This document shows positions 7,827 through 14,910 of a stretch of 24,888 bases of DNA, piece after piece. The notes beneath the pieces are model-generated. The model was given only the letters and a program-made list of their open reading frames with translations, was not told the DNA's origin and did not search any database. The translations under genes were made by a program, and so were the position numbers. Each line of letters begins with the position of its first letter. Positions within the stretch are counted from its first letter, which is position 1. The DNA comes from Anaerocolumna sp. (lineage in GTDB: Bacteria > Bacillota > Clostridia > Lachnospirales > Lachnospiraceae): positions 1-24,888 of the forward strand of contig JAQSYR010000111.1 in the NCBI GenBank assembly GCA_029256035.1, written 5' to 3'.

Positions 7827-8606
7827 ATGGAATATGGATTAATTGGCGAGAAACTTGGACACAGTTATTCTAAAATCATACATGAAAAAATCGGCGGATA
7901 TGATTATAAATTAAAGCCTTTAGGGAAAGATATCTTTGATGATTTTATGAGAAGTAGAGATTTTAAAGGAATTAATGTAACTATTCCTTATAAAAAAGAT
8001 GTGATACCTTACCTGGATGAAATTGATGAAGTTGCTGCAAAAATTGGTGCAGTTAATACAATTATAAACGTAGACGGAAAGCTAAAGGGTTTCAATACAG
8101 ATTTTTATGGTTTATTGTACACAATGAACCATAATCAAATTCAAATTGAAGGTAAAAAAGTGCTGGTTTTAGGCAATGGTGGTGCAGCAAAAGCTGTAAT
8201 TGCTTTACTAGAGTATATGAAGGCAAAAGAGATTATACTGGTTGGAAGAACTGCAAAAGAAGGTGCTATTACTTATGAAGAATGTTATGACTCACATTCT
8301 GACAGTCAAGTTATTATAAATACAACTCCTTTAGGCATGTATCCTAACATTGATGCGGCAGCTGTAGATCTGGCAGCATTTCCAATGTGTACTGCTGTAT
8401 TTGATTTAATTTATAATCCTCTTAGGACCAAATTACTGCAACAAGCAGAAACTCTTGGTATGCAGGCTGTAGGTGGTTTAGAGATGCTGGTTGCCCAAGC
8501 TGTATACGCAGCCGAAATCTATTTAAATAAGAAGTTTGATGATTCACTAATTGAAAAAATATACCAGGATTTCCTTTTAGAATTTAAACTAATGGAATTT
8601 TTCTAA
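7827..8606 (+). CDS. aroE: Shikimate dehydrogenase
   Basis: Reduces 3-dehydroshikimate to shikimate in the aromatic amino acid pathway. The 259-residue protein starts MEYGLIGEKLGHSYSKIIHE, the substrate-binding signature. It has the catalytic lysine in INVTIPYKKDV and the catalytic aspartate in GFNTDFYGL. The NAD(P)-binding region is VLVLGNGGAAKAV, followed by NTTPLGMYP and a C-terminal GGLEMLVAQA. GGAGG precedes the ATG. It is the only plus-strand gene in the first 17 kb apart from the remnant behind it. The last residues (LLEFKLMEFF) are unremarkable. In some Lachnospiraceae, as I recall, this AroE type continues into a shikimate kinase domain at about this point, so a truncated fusion is possible but unproven. 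Confidence 0.93.
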   Translation: MEYGLIGEKLGHSYSKIIHEKIGGYDYKLKPLGKDIFDDFMRSRDFKGINVTIPYKKDVIPYLDEIDEVAAKIGAVNTIINVDGKLKGFNTDFYGLLYTMNHNQIQIEGKKVLVLGNGGAAKAVIALLEYMKAKEIILVGRTAKEGAITYEECYDSHSDSQVIINTTPLGMYPNIDAAAVDLAAFPMCTAVFDLIYNPLRTKLLQQAETLGMQAVGGLEMLVAQAVYAAEIYLNKKFDDSLIEKIYQDFLLEFKLMEFF

Positions 8607-8631
8607 TATATATTGCTAACTATATTAGTTT
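8603..8631 (+). terminator. AT-rich hairpin at the aroE stop, possible terminator
   Basis: CTAATATA (8603-8610) pairs with TATATTAG (8621-8628), followed by TTTTG. The hairpin overlaps the aroE stop codon and is made only of weak pairs apart from its ends, so termination would be inefficient. Confidence 0.35.
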
Positions 8632-8639
8632 TGATTTAA

Positions 8640-8843
8640 ATAATTTTCAATCTTAATTGTACTTTCACACCTTTTACCCATGAACGTATTATAGATAAAG
8701 ATGGTGAATTCATATATGACATGCCAGAACAGGAACCAGCTTCCTTAAATCAGGGAGATGATGAAATTGATGAAATGGAAAATGGATTAGCTCTATCCAC
8801 TTCAGAAATGATAGATATTGCCCAAGGAGTAGATTCACAGTGA
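8640..8843 (+). pseudogene. Orphan 3' coding remnant, unidentified
   Basis: An open frame of 67 codons runs from an upstream stop (8637) to TGA at 8841. It has no start codon with a ribosome binding site; the first in-frame ATG is in the middle. The reading (TFTPFTHERIIDKDGEFIYD, then a very acidic tail with GDDEIDEMENG and ending GVDSQ) has the composition of a real protein C-terminus. I do not recognise the family. It probably is the tail of a gene whose body has been lost. It lies between aroE and the large inverted repeat, whose left arm starts four bases after its stop codon. Confidence 0.4.
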
Positions 8844-8846
8844 AAC

Positions 8847-8924
8847 GGTGTCAGGCACCCTTACGAATTTCTTACGAAAAGAACCATTTCGTAAGAAATT
8901 CGTAAGGGTGCCTGACACCTTTTT
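8847..8924. terminator. 33-bp perfect inverted repeat carrying GGTGTCAGGCACC, bidirectional terminator-like
   Basis: The left arm 8847-8879 and right arm 8887-8919 are perfect reverse complements of 33 bases with a 7-base loop (AGAACCA). The outer 13 bases of each arm are GGTGTCAGGCACC and its complement. Five Ts follow on the plus strand (8920-8924). It fills the gap between the plus-strand remnant's stop and the minus-strand dehydrogenase's stop (TAA at 8925-8923), so it could end transcription from both sides. It also looks like a dispersed palindromic repeat; the GGTGTCAGGCACC core is one I have seen repeatedly in Firmicute intergenic hairpins. Confidence 0.75.
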
Positions 8925-9864
8925 AAATTACATTTTGAGGTTTATTATCTAACCATTTAATTACATTGTCAAATACAATAACGGCTCTCTTTACTAAGGC
9001 TTCTTTTGTGGCAAAGGCAATATGAGGAGTTACAATTGTATTTGGTGCCAGGAATAATGGATGATCATTTGCTATTGGTGGTTCAATTTCAAATACGTCA
9101 ATACCAGCACCAGCAATTTTACCAGCCTTTAAGGCATCTGCTAATGCCTGACTGTCAACCACAGGGCCTCTTGCTGTATTAATTAGAATTGCACTTGGTT
9201 TCATAAGAGCAATCTTTTCTGCATTTATCATACTTTTTGTTGATGCAGTTAAAGGTGTATGAAGTGAAATAATATCGCAAGTTGATAATAAAGTATCTAA
9301 ATCTGTATAGGTAATACCATTTCCTTCTTTTACGGTTCTGCTGTAAGCATATACTTCACATCCAAATGCTTTCGCTATATTGGCTACTCTCATTCCGATG
9401 GCTCCGGTTCCAACTACACCAAACTTCTTACCTTCTAATTCAAAACCTACTAAACCGTCTTTGGTTCCACCTGCTCGTACTACCTTGTCACAAGGAATAA
9501 TATTACGATAGAGTGAAACAATCATACCAAATACCAGGTCTGCAACGGCAACCGTAGAATATCCAGCACAATTGCTTACAACGACTCCATTGGCTTTACA
9601 GGTATCAATGGCAATATGATCCACCCCTGTAAATGCAACAGATAAGAATTTAAGATTCTTGCATCCATTGATAACATCAGCATTCATTGGCAAATTGGAA
9701 ACTGCAATTATATCCGCATCTTTTCCTCTCTCGATTAAAGTTTGTGTATCGGTTACTCTCGTATCATAGTAAACGATTTCCACCTTATCTCCAAGTGTTT
9801 CTTTTGCCATGGAAAGGAGCTTGTCCTTATCCACTCCAAGCGGTTCAATAATAACTAATTTCAT
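8923..9864 (-). CDS. D-2-hydroxyacid dehydrogenase (NAD-dependent)
   Basis: A 313-residue member of the D-isomer-specific 2-hydroxyacid dehydrogenase family, which interconverts 2-keto acids and D-2-hydroxyacids. The NAD-binding Rossmann motif is GVVGTGAIGMRVA. The catalytic triad is visible: Arg in NTARGPVVD, Glu in DVFEIEPP and His in TPHIAF. The substrate cannot be told from sequence; glycerate/hydroxypyruvate, lactate and phosphoglycerate enzymes share these motifs. I choose the ATG at 9864 (MKLVIIEPLG) because AGGAGGT precedes it; the longer frame to 9924 would run across the promoter. It is a single gene between a strong promoter and the large inverted repeat. Intact. Confidence 0.9.
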   Translation of the reverse strand: MKLVIIEPLGVDKDKLLSMAKETLGDKVEIVYYDTRVTDTQTLIERGKDADIIAVSNLPMNADVINGCKNLKFLSVAFTGVDHIAIDTCKANGVVVSNCAGYSTVAVADLVFGMIVSLYRNIIPCDKVVRAGGTKDGLVGFELEGKKFGVVGTGAIGMRVANIAKAFGCEVYAYSRTVKEGNGITYTDLDTLLSTCDIISLHTPLTASTKSMINAEKIALMKPSAILINTARGPVVDSQALADALKAGKIAGAGIDVFEIEPPIANDHPLFLAPNTIVTPHIAFATKEALVKRAVIVFDNVIKWLDNKPQNVI

Positions 9865-9895
9865 AACATACCTCCTATATTTCATTTTCTCAATA

Positions 9896-9924
9896 ATTAT
9901 ATCAAAATATGATAGAAATGGCAA
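9896..9924 (-). promoter_or_regulatory. Sigma-A promoter of the hydroxyacid dehydrogenase
   Basis: TTGCCA (9919-9924) and TATAAT (9896-9901) are separated by exactly 17 bp on the minus strand, with the ATG 31 bases beyond the -10. This is close to the housekeeping consensus. Confidence 0.75.
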
Positions 9925-10061
9925 AATTTTTTATGATTTTTTACTAAAATACAGGTGACAGTCTAAAAGCCAAAAAGATGATGAAATCCTTGCTATCATG
10001 GAGTTAAGTCTATACAGGAATTCTTTTAGGAATCAACCCTATTTCAGTAAGGGTATAAATT

Positions 10062-11399
10062 TTATTGCATTAATAATAAAAGTTTTGCCTTTTGCCCACC
10101 TGACATTTCTCCAATTCCATGATTCATTTCATCTGCTGTGTATTTCATACTCCCAAGATAAGTCCGAATTCGGGTTATTTCTTCTTTATCGAAGGTAGTA
10201 GCAAGGTATTCAATGGGGGTAATGTTAAAATCTAGTAATTCCTCATAGTTTTGAGGCATATAACCGGCTTTCATATCCTGTCGCCCTAACAATTCATCAG
10301 CAATAATTTTAAGTAAAGTTGATTTACCAATACCATTCTTCCCAACAATACATATTTTCTCTGGGCCTCTCACATTTAGTATAACATTCTTAGCTAGAGT
10401 TCTGTCATTTATACGTAACTGTTCCAGCCTTAAATCAAGAATAGTCTTCCCATTTGGAATTATTATCTGATCATTAAACTTTATAAATATAGATTCTTCC
10501 ATTTCCGGAATCTGAGTCATATTCTCATGTTCTCTGTCAAAACGCTTTTCCATTGACTTGACTGCTTTCATTTTCTTTTTTAATAACTTTCCTCCATGAG
10601 GATCCTGACGGGTGATTGCATTTTGCTGATGCTCCACTTTCTCCTGAATTTTACGAAATCTTTCCTGCTGCTTTTCATATTCACTTTGCTCTTTTCTTGC
10701 TATTTGTTCCTGACGTTCGAACTTTGCTAACCTCTCTTCAACGTATTGATTATATGACATTCTCATTACAGTATAACGGGGTAAGGTTTTCCTTCTTATT
10801 TGTTCTAAATGTATAATAACATTAGCTGTTCTCTCCAGCAAAGTTTCGTCATGTGATATAAAAAGAACAGGCAAATCACAAGTATTAATGAAATTTTCTA
10901 ACCACTCTAAGGTTTCAATATCAATATCATTGGAAGGTTCGTCAAGTAAAAGTACATTGGGTTTTTGTATCAAAATTCCTGCAAATTGTAATTTTATCTT
11001 TTCTCCACCTGATAGGCTGCCTACCAGCTGTTCAGAGTAAAATACATCTGCCTTTAAGCCTAACTCATAAGCAATCTGCTCTAGTTCCTTGGGAGACAAA
11101 TCATAAAAGCCAGGAAGGTTAGAGCAAAATTCATATACCGTTTGACTTTTACACGCACTTGTTAATTCCTGCATCAGATAACCAAATCTAATATTATTCT
11201 TTATTATTTCTCCTGTGTAATCCACATAATCATCTACTAACTCATTATTATATATTAACTTTAACAAAGTTGATTTACCATTACCTTCTTCTCCAATAAT
11301 AACTGCCTTATCCCCTTTATTTAAAGAAAATGAAAAATCTTTTATGATAGTTCTTAAATCTTTTTTATGAATGATGGTAAGGTTTTTTATTTGTAACAT
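10062..11399 (-). CDS. ABC-F family ATPase, truncated at the 3' end
   Basis: ABC-F proteins are soluble twin-ATPase factors acting on the ribosome; several protect it from antibiotics and others aid translation. The first ATPase domain is complete: Walker A GEEGNGKST (about residues 36-44), LSGGEK (129) and LLLDEP (about 150). A charged linker of about 80 residues, rich in Lys, Arg, Glu and Gln, follows. The second domain has Walker A GKNGIGKST and the signature MSGGQK, then the frame stops after KLLLLMQ. The Walker B, D-loop and switch histidine of the second domain are absent, where about 70-80 further residues are expected. No continuation is evident in other frames. AAGGAG precedes the ATG. 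A long structured leader upstream suggests attenuation control, common for resistance ABC-F genes. Confidence 0.85.
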   Translation of the reverse strand: MLQIKNLTIIHKKDLRTIIKDFSFSLNKGDKAVIIGEEGNGKSTLLKLIYNNELVDDYVDYTGEIIKNNIRFGYLMQELTSACKSQTVYEFCSNLPGFYDLSPKELEQIAYELGLKADVFYSEQLVGSLSGGEKIKLQFAGILIQKPNVLLLDEPSNDIDIETLEWLENFINTCDLPVLFISHDETLLERTANVIIHLEQIRRKTLPRYTVMRMSYNQYVEERLAKFERQEQIARKEQSEYEKQQERFRKIQEKVEHQQNAITRQDPHGGKLLKKKMKAVKSMEKRFDREHENMTQIPEMEESIFIKFNDQIIIPNGKTILDLRLEQLRINDRTLAKNVILNVRGPEKICIVGKNGIGKSTLLKIIADELLGRQDMKAGYMPQNYEELLDFNITPIEYLATTFDKEEITRIRTYLGSMKYTADEMNHGIGEMSGGQKAKLLLLMQ

Positions 11400-11423
11400 A
11401 GTATCATCTCCTTAATATTAGTA

Positions 11424-11520
11424 AGAGTCTGGCTTGCCAGACTCTAGCGCTGACGCGCTGTCACTTCAGTGACAAATTCCCTTGACGCGTCATGCGAATC
11501 CTGCCTGGAAGGCTTTTTAT
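11424..11520. repeat. Hairpin-dense, GC-richer block in the ABC-F leader, possible small mobile repeat
   Basis: Within about 100 bases there are several dyads. AGAGTCTGGC (11424-11433) pairs with GCCAGACTCT (11436-11445) around a 2-base loop. GTCACT pairs with AGTGAC at 11460-11473. A TGACGCG/CGCGTCA pair encloses the latter. The block is visibly richer in G and C than the DNA on either side and encodes nothing. It resembles miniature repeat elements, but it could also be part of the regulatory leader. Confidence 0.5.
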
Positions 11521-11560
11521 TTAATAGGAAAGTTCAGAGAACTTTCCTATTAAATAAAAA
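11514..11560. repeat. 22-bp perfect inverted repeat in the ABC-F leader
   Basis: The arms at 11514-11535 and 11539-11560 are perfect reverse complements of 22 bases around a 3-base loop. With one bulge the pairing extends into GCCT/CCAGG sequences on both sides. The outer arm overlaps the U-tract and 3' stem of the neighbouring terminator, so the two structures compete. Confidence 0.7.
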
Positions 11561-11592
11561 ATCTGCCTCCAGGTTAACCCGAAAGCAGATTT
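11556..11592 (-). terminator. Attenuator-like intrinsic terminator in the ABC-F leader
   Basis: Positions 11559-11592 fold, as minus-strand RNA, into a nearly continuous stem of about 15 pairs with some G-U pairs and a UUAA loop. The outer arms are AAATCTGC and GCAGATTT. The stem runs straight into six Us and then AUUU. It lies downstream of a promoter and about 160 bases before the ABC-F start, so it would abort transcription of that gene unless overcome. Confidence 0.7.
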
Positions 11593-11655
11593 ATACACAG
11601 AAAATAATATACCTAAATATATTAGGCATAAGGAGTATATAATCTAAATTTCGGT

Positions 11656-11699
11656 AACAGAACAAAGTCTGGAATCCAGACCCCAAGAGACATTCTGTT
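11656..11699 (-). promoter_or_regulatory. Upstream leader hairpin of the ABC-F gene
   Basis: AACAGAA (11656-11662) pairs with TTCTGTT (11693-11699), and inside it GTCTGG (11667-11672) pairs with CCAGAC (11676-11681). The same GTCTGG/CCAGAC pair recurs in the hairpin next to the ABC-F ribosome binding site (11428-11442), so alternative long-range pairing is possible. Confidence 0.45.
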
Positions 11700-11715
11700 C
11701 AAATCGAAACATAGA

Positions 11716-11778
11716 CTATATATTCATCTTTTCACCCATTTCATAATTTATTATACTGACCTTATCACACAATCTAAA
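11716..11778 (-). promoter_or_regulatory. Promoter and tiny leader ORFs of the ABC-F gene
   Basis: TTTAGA (11773-11778), 17 bp, TATAAT (11750-11755) on the minus strand forms a plausible sigma-A promoter about 350 bases before the ABC-F start. Directly behind the expected transcription start are overlapping mini-ORFs: MKWVKR (stop TGA) and MGEKMNI (stop TAG at 11718-11716). The internal ATG of the second gives MNI with a GGGTG before it. Such leader peptides are typical of ribosome-mediated attenuation; whether these are translated is not known. Confidence 0.5.
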
Positions 11779-11817
11779 ATTTGTCTAGTATTTTAATCTT
11801 TATTGATCAGAAAATTA

Positions 11818-13419
11818 CTATCTATCCCACTTATCACATAAGGAGTTAATCTGTCCCATAAATTTGGCAAGATCTTTATTGGTTCCACCTTCATTATGCT
11901 GAATTACTACCATTAAACGTTTTCCTGCACTTACTAAACGTTCAAAAGCAGAAGATACAGTTTTTTTCGGCTCCTTTTTGCCTTGAATTTCAACTAATTT
12001 ACCCTCATCAACTAATTCATTTAACTTCAAGTCGTAAATAGCCCCGTTAAATGGAGCAATGGCATCAAATCCATAATCTTCGTTTAAACTTGTTGTATAT
12101 AAATCTATCACATGCTCATCACCATGTACGACAAAAACCTTTTCCGGCTTTTTATGAAATGAGGTAATCCAGCGGATTAATCCTTCCCTATCCGCATGGC
12201 CGCTCATGCCTTCTAATTTTACAATTTCAGCATTCACCTGAATTTCTTCCCCAAACAGTTTCACCATGGGAGCTCCATCTAATATAATGCGGCCTAGTGT
12301 GCCAACGGATTGATAACCTACAAAGAGAATAGTACTATCCTCTCTCCATAAATTGTGTTTTAAATGATGGCGTATTCTTCCGGCATCACACATTCCACTT
12401 GCAGATATAATAACTTTGCAATCATCATCAAAATTAATGGCCTTTGACTGTTCCGCCGTAACAGCTGTTTTTAATCCTGGAAATGAAATAGGATTTATGC
12501 CCTGTTTTATAAGATCCATGGATTCCTTATCGAAATAACCTGCAATGTTTTCATTAAATATTTCTGTTGCTTCTACTGCTAAAGGACTATCAACATATAC
12601 TTTAAATTCACCATGGCCAGTAACCATATGTTCCTGTTTTATTTTGCGTAGAAAATATAATAATATCTGTGTTCTGCCTACTGCAAAGGATGGAATAATT
12701 ACATTCCCACCTCTGTCGAAAGTAGATTGAATAATACGGCTAAGTTCCTTAATATAATCTGGAGTAGGTCCATGACTTCTGTCGCCATAGGTTGATTCCA
12801 TAACAACATAATCTGCTTCTGTAATATATTGTGGATCTTTTATTAAGGGTTGATTCAAATTCCCAATATCACCGGAAAAAACAATTTTCTTAGTAGTACC
12901 TTCTTCGGTTATCCAGATTTCGATACTTGATGATCCAAGTAGATGGCCAACATCAATAAAACGAATTTCTATTCCGTTAAATAATGTGAATTTTTCATTA
13001 TATGTATGAGAAACAAAATATTTAATGACAGCAAGTGCGTCATCCATTGTGTAAACTGGTACAAAAGGAGCTTCACCGGTACGTTTTCTCTTACGGTTTT
13101 TCCACTCCGCTTCAAACATCTGAATATGGGCACTGTCTTGCAGCATAAGGTCACATAATGCTGTTGTAGCACCAGTTGCATGAATTTCACCTCGAAAGCC
13201 TTCTGCATATAATTTGGGAAGATTGCCACTATGATCCATATGGGCATGTGTCAATAAAACCGCATCAATGGCTGCAGAAGGAATTGGAATCTCCTGATTT
13301 TCAAATACATCTTTACCCTGTTCCATTCCACAATCAATTAAAATTTGTTTCCCACAGGCTTCTAATAAAAAACAGCTGCCTGTTACTTCATGGGTTGCTC
13401 CAAGAAAAGTTAGTTTCAT
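11818..13419 (-). CDS. MBL-fold/beta-CASP metallohydrolase (RNA exonuclease-like)
   Basis: A 533-residue metallo-beta-lactamase with a beta-CASP domain, related to CPSF73-like and RNase J-like nucleases. Zinc ligands are in THAHMDHSG (HAHMDH at 58-63), DVGHLLGSS and VFSGDIG. The beta-CASP motifs include ESTYGDRSH, FAVGRTQ and ISASGMCDAGRIRHHL. The terminal motif LEGMSGHADREGL and VVHGDEH complete the RMMBL region. An extra C-terminal tail of about 70 residues (after LKLNELVDEGKL) is of unknown function. GGGAGG precedes the ATG; the start is 11 bases after the degV-type gene's stop, so the two are co-transcribed. Likely an RNA-processing enzyme; the substrate is not known. Full length. Confidence 0.9.
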   Translation of the reverse strand: MKLTFLGATHEVTGSCFLLEACGKQILIDCGMEQGKDVFENQEIPIPSAAIDAVLLTHAHMDHSGNLPKLYAEGFRGEIHATGATTALCDLMLQDSAHIQMFEAEWKNRKRKRTGEAPFVPVYTMDDALAVIKYFVSHTYNEKFTLFNGIEIRFIDVGHLLGSSSIEIWITEEGTTKKIVFSGDIGNLNQPLIKDPQYITEADYVVMESTYGDRSHGPTPDYIKELSRIIQSTFDRGGNVIIPSFAVGRTQILLYFLRKIKQEHMVTGHGEFKVYVDSPLAVEATEIFNENIAGYFDKESMDLIKQGINPISFPGLKTAVTAEQSKAINFDDDCKVIISASGMCDAGRIRHHLKHNLWREDSTILFVGYQSVGTLGRIILDGAPMVKLFGEEIQVNAEIVKLEGMSGHADREGLIRWITSFHKKPEKVFVVHGDEHVIDLYTTSLNEDYGFDAIAPFNGAIYDLKLNELVDEGKLVEIQGKKEPKKTVSSAFERLVSAGKRLMVVIQHNEGGTNKDLAKFMGQINSLCDKWDR

Positions 13420-13430
13420 AGAATTCCTCC

Positions 13431-14303
13431 CTATCGTTTTGTTCCAAAGAAAAATAAAGCAATGGTACCTGGTCCGGAATGTGTTCCAATTACAGGGCCT
13501 ATTGGGCTAATATGGATTTTATTTACATTTAACTTTTCCTTAATTAGTCCAGCCAGAAACTCTGCATCTTCTACTGTGTCTCCATGGCCAATAAATACTA
13601 CCTGTTCCTCTGGGTTTGTGCAAGTTTCAACCATATGGTCAAGTAAGTCAAACAGAGATTTTTTACGTCCTCTTACTTTTTCCATTGGGATTAAATGTCC
13701 TTCATTATCCACATGAAGAATAGGTTTTACGTTTAGTGCAGTTCCTAAAGTAGCACTTAATGCACTTACCCGTCCACCTCTTTTCAAATGGTTTAAATCA
13801 TCTACTGTAAACCAATGACAAAGATTTAGAACATTACTAGATATCCACTCTGCAACTTCCTCTATGGAATATCCTTCACTTCTCTTCATTGCAGCGGTAT
13901 AAACCATAAGGCCTTCCCCTACAGATGCAGCTTTTGTGTCAACTGCCAGTATTTTAGAGTCCTTATAAGTTTCTAAAAGCTCTTCAATTGCAATAAGAGA
14001 GGCACTATAAGTCCCGCTTAACCCAGAAGAAAATGCAATATATAAAATATCCTTACCTGATTGTAATATAGGCTCAAAAAATGATAGAAATGCTTCCGTA
14101 TTTACCAAGGAAGTAATAGATTTTTGTCCTTTTCGAAGGCTTTCATAGAATTCATGAATATCTAACTCTCTTGCATCATAATAATGGGTGTAACTTTTCC
14201 CTTCAAGTTCAAAGTTCATTGGTATCACTTTAATGTCTAATTCATTAACAATTTGTACAGGAAGATCGCAAGTAGATTCTGTAACGATAACATAGTCTTT
14301 CAT
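13431..14303 (-). CDS. DegV family protein (fatty-acid-binding)
   Basis: A 290-residue DegV protein. Characterised members (FakB) bind a fatty acid and present it to the kinase FakA, feeding exogenous fatty acids into phospholipids. Typical segments are present: VTESTCDLP near the N-terminus, GQKSITSLVN, the ligand loop FSSGLSGTYSASL, then LNHLKRGGRVSALSATLGTALNVKP and a C-terminal GPVIGTHSGPGTIALFF. No fakA gene is visible nearby. AAGGGG lies about 9 bases before the ATG. It is followed closely by the beta-CASP gene. Intact. Confidence 0.92.
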   Translation of the reverse strand: MKDYVIVTESTCDLPVQIVNELDIKVIPMNFELEGKSYTHYYDARELDIHEFYESLRKGQKSITSLVNTEAFLSFFEPILQSGKDILYIAFSSGLSGTYSASLIAIEELLETYKDSKILAVDTKAASVGEGLMVYTAAMKRSEGYSIEEVAEWISSNVLNLCHWFTVDDLNHLKRGGRVSALSATLGTALNVKPILHVDNEGHLIPMEKVRGRKKSLFDLLDHMVETCTNPEEQVVFIGHGDTVEDAEFLAGLIKEKLNVNKIHISPIGPVIGTHSGPGTIALFFFGTKR

Positions 14304-14375
14304 AGTCCTATTCCCCTTATTTTATTTTATGCAATTATAGATACTTAATTTTACCACTTATTACCCGCTAATGCA

Positions 14376-14420
14376 ATAAAAAGGCTGATGCAATGACTCC
14401 CTATGAGAAACTGCATCAGC
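14376..14420 (-). terminator. Intrinsic terminator of the leucine operon
   Basis: On the minus strand GCTGATGCA (14412-14420) pairs with TGCATCAGC (14384-14392) over 9 bp, followed by CTTTTTATT. It begins 8 bases after the leuD stop and separates the leu operon from the DegV gene. Confidence 0.8.
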
Positions 14421-14427
14421 ACAATCT

Positions 14428-14910
14428 TTAACTGTTAATATAATTTATTAATCCTTCGGCTTTTATAATTTTTTGCATAAATTCAGGGAATGGCTGTCCC
14501 TGATACTCAGTTCCTTTTGTCAGGTCATATATCTTTCCACTATCAAAATCAATTTCAACATCATCACCAGCTTCAATATCTTTGGCTGCTTCTGGGCACT
14601 CAATTATTGGAAGGCCGATATTGATAGCATTACGATAAAAGATTCTTGCAAATGTTTCTGCAATTACACAGCTAATTCCGGAAGCTTTTATTGCAATTGG
14701 AGCATGTTCTCTGGAAGAACCACATCCAAAGTTTTTATTTGCCACCATAATGTCTCCCTGTTTCACTCGATTGACAAAATCTTTATCAATATCTTCCATA
14801 CACTTTTTTGCAAGTTCAGCAGGATCTGAAGAATTTAAGTACCTAGCTGGTATTATTACATCTGTATCTACGTTATCACCATATTTGTGAACGGTTCCAT
14901 GGGCTTTCAT
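14428..14910 (-). CDS. leuD: 3-isopropylmalate dehydratase small subunit
   Basis: The swivelling small subunit of isopropylmalate isomerase, 160 residues, complete from its own start: ATG at 14910 with AGGAGG at 14917-14922. Family motifs include GDNVDTDVIIPARYLNSSDP, GCGSSREHAP (substrate-binding loop) and FARIFYRNAINIGLP. The frame is continuous with the truncated leuC upstream, but the ribosome binding site is intact, so LeuD can be made separately. A terminator follows. This entry is nested in the fused frame and represents the native gene. Confidence 0.9.
   Translation of the reverse strand: MKAHGTVHKYGDNVDTDVIIPARYLNSSDPAELAKKCMEDIDKDFVNRVKQGDIMVANKNFGCGSSREHAPIAIKASGISCVIAETFARIFYRNAINIGLPIIECPEAAKDIEAGDDVEIDFDSGKIYDLTKGTEYQGQPFPEFMQKIIKAEGLINYINS

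Noticed and set aside
12969..13247. Minus-strand frame of 92 codons inside the beta-CASP gene
   Set aside because: It is an alternative frame within a coding sequence with intact zinc motifs; the reading matches nothing recognisable.
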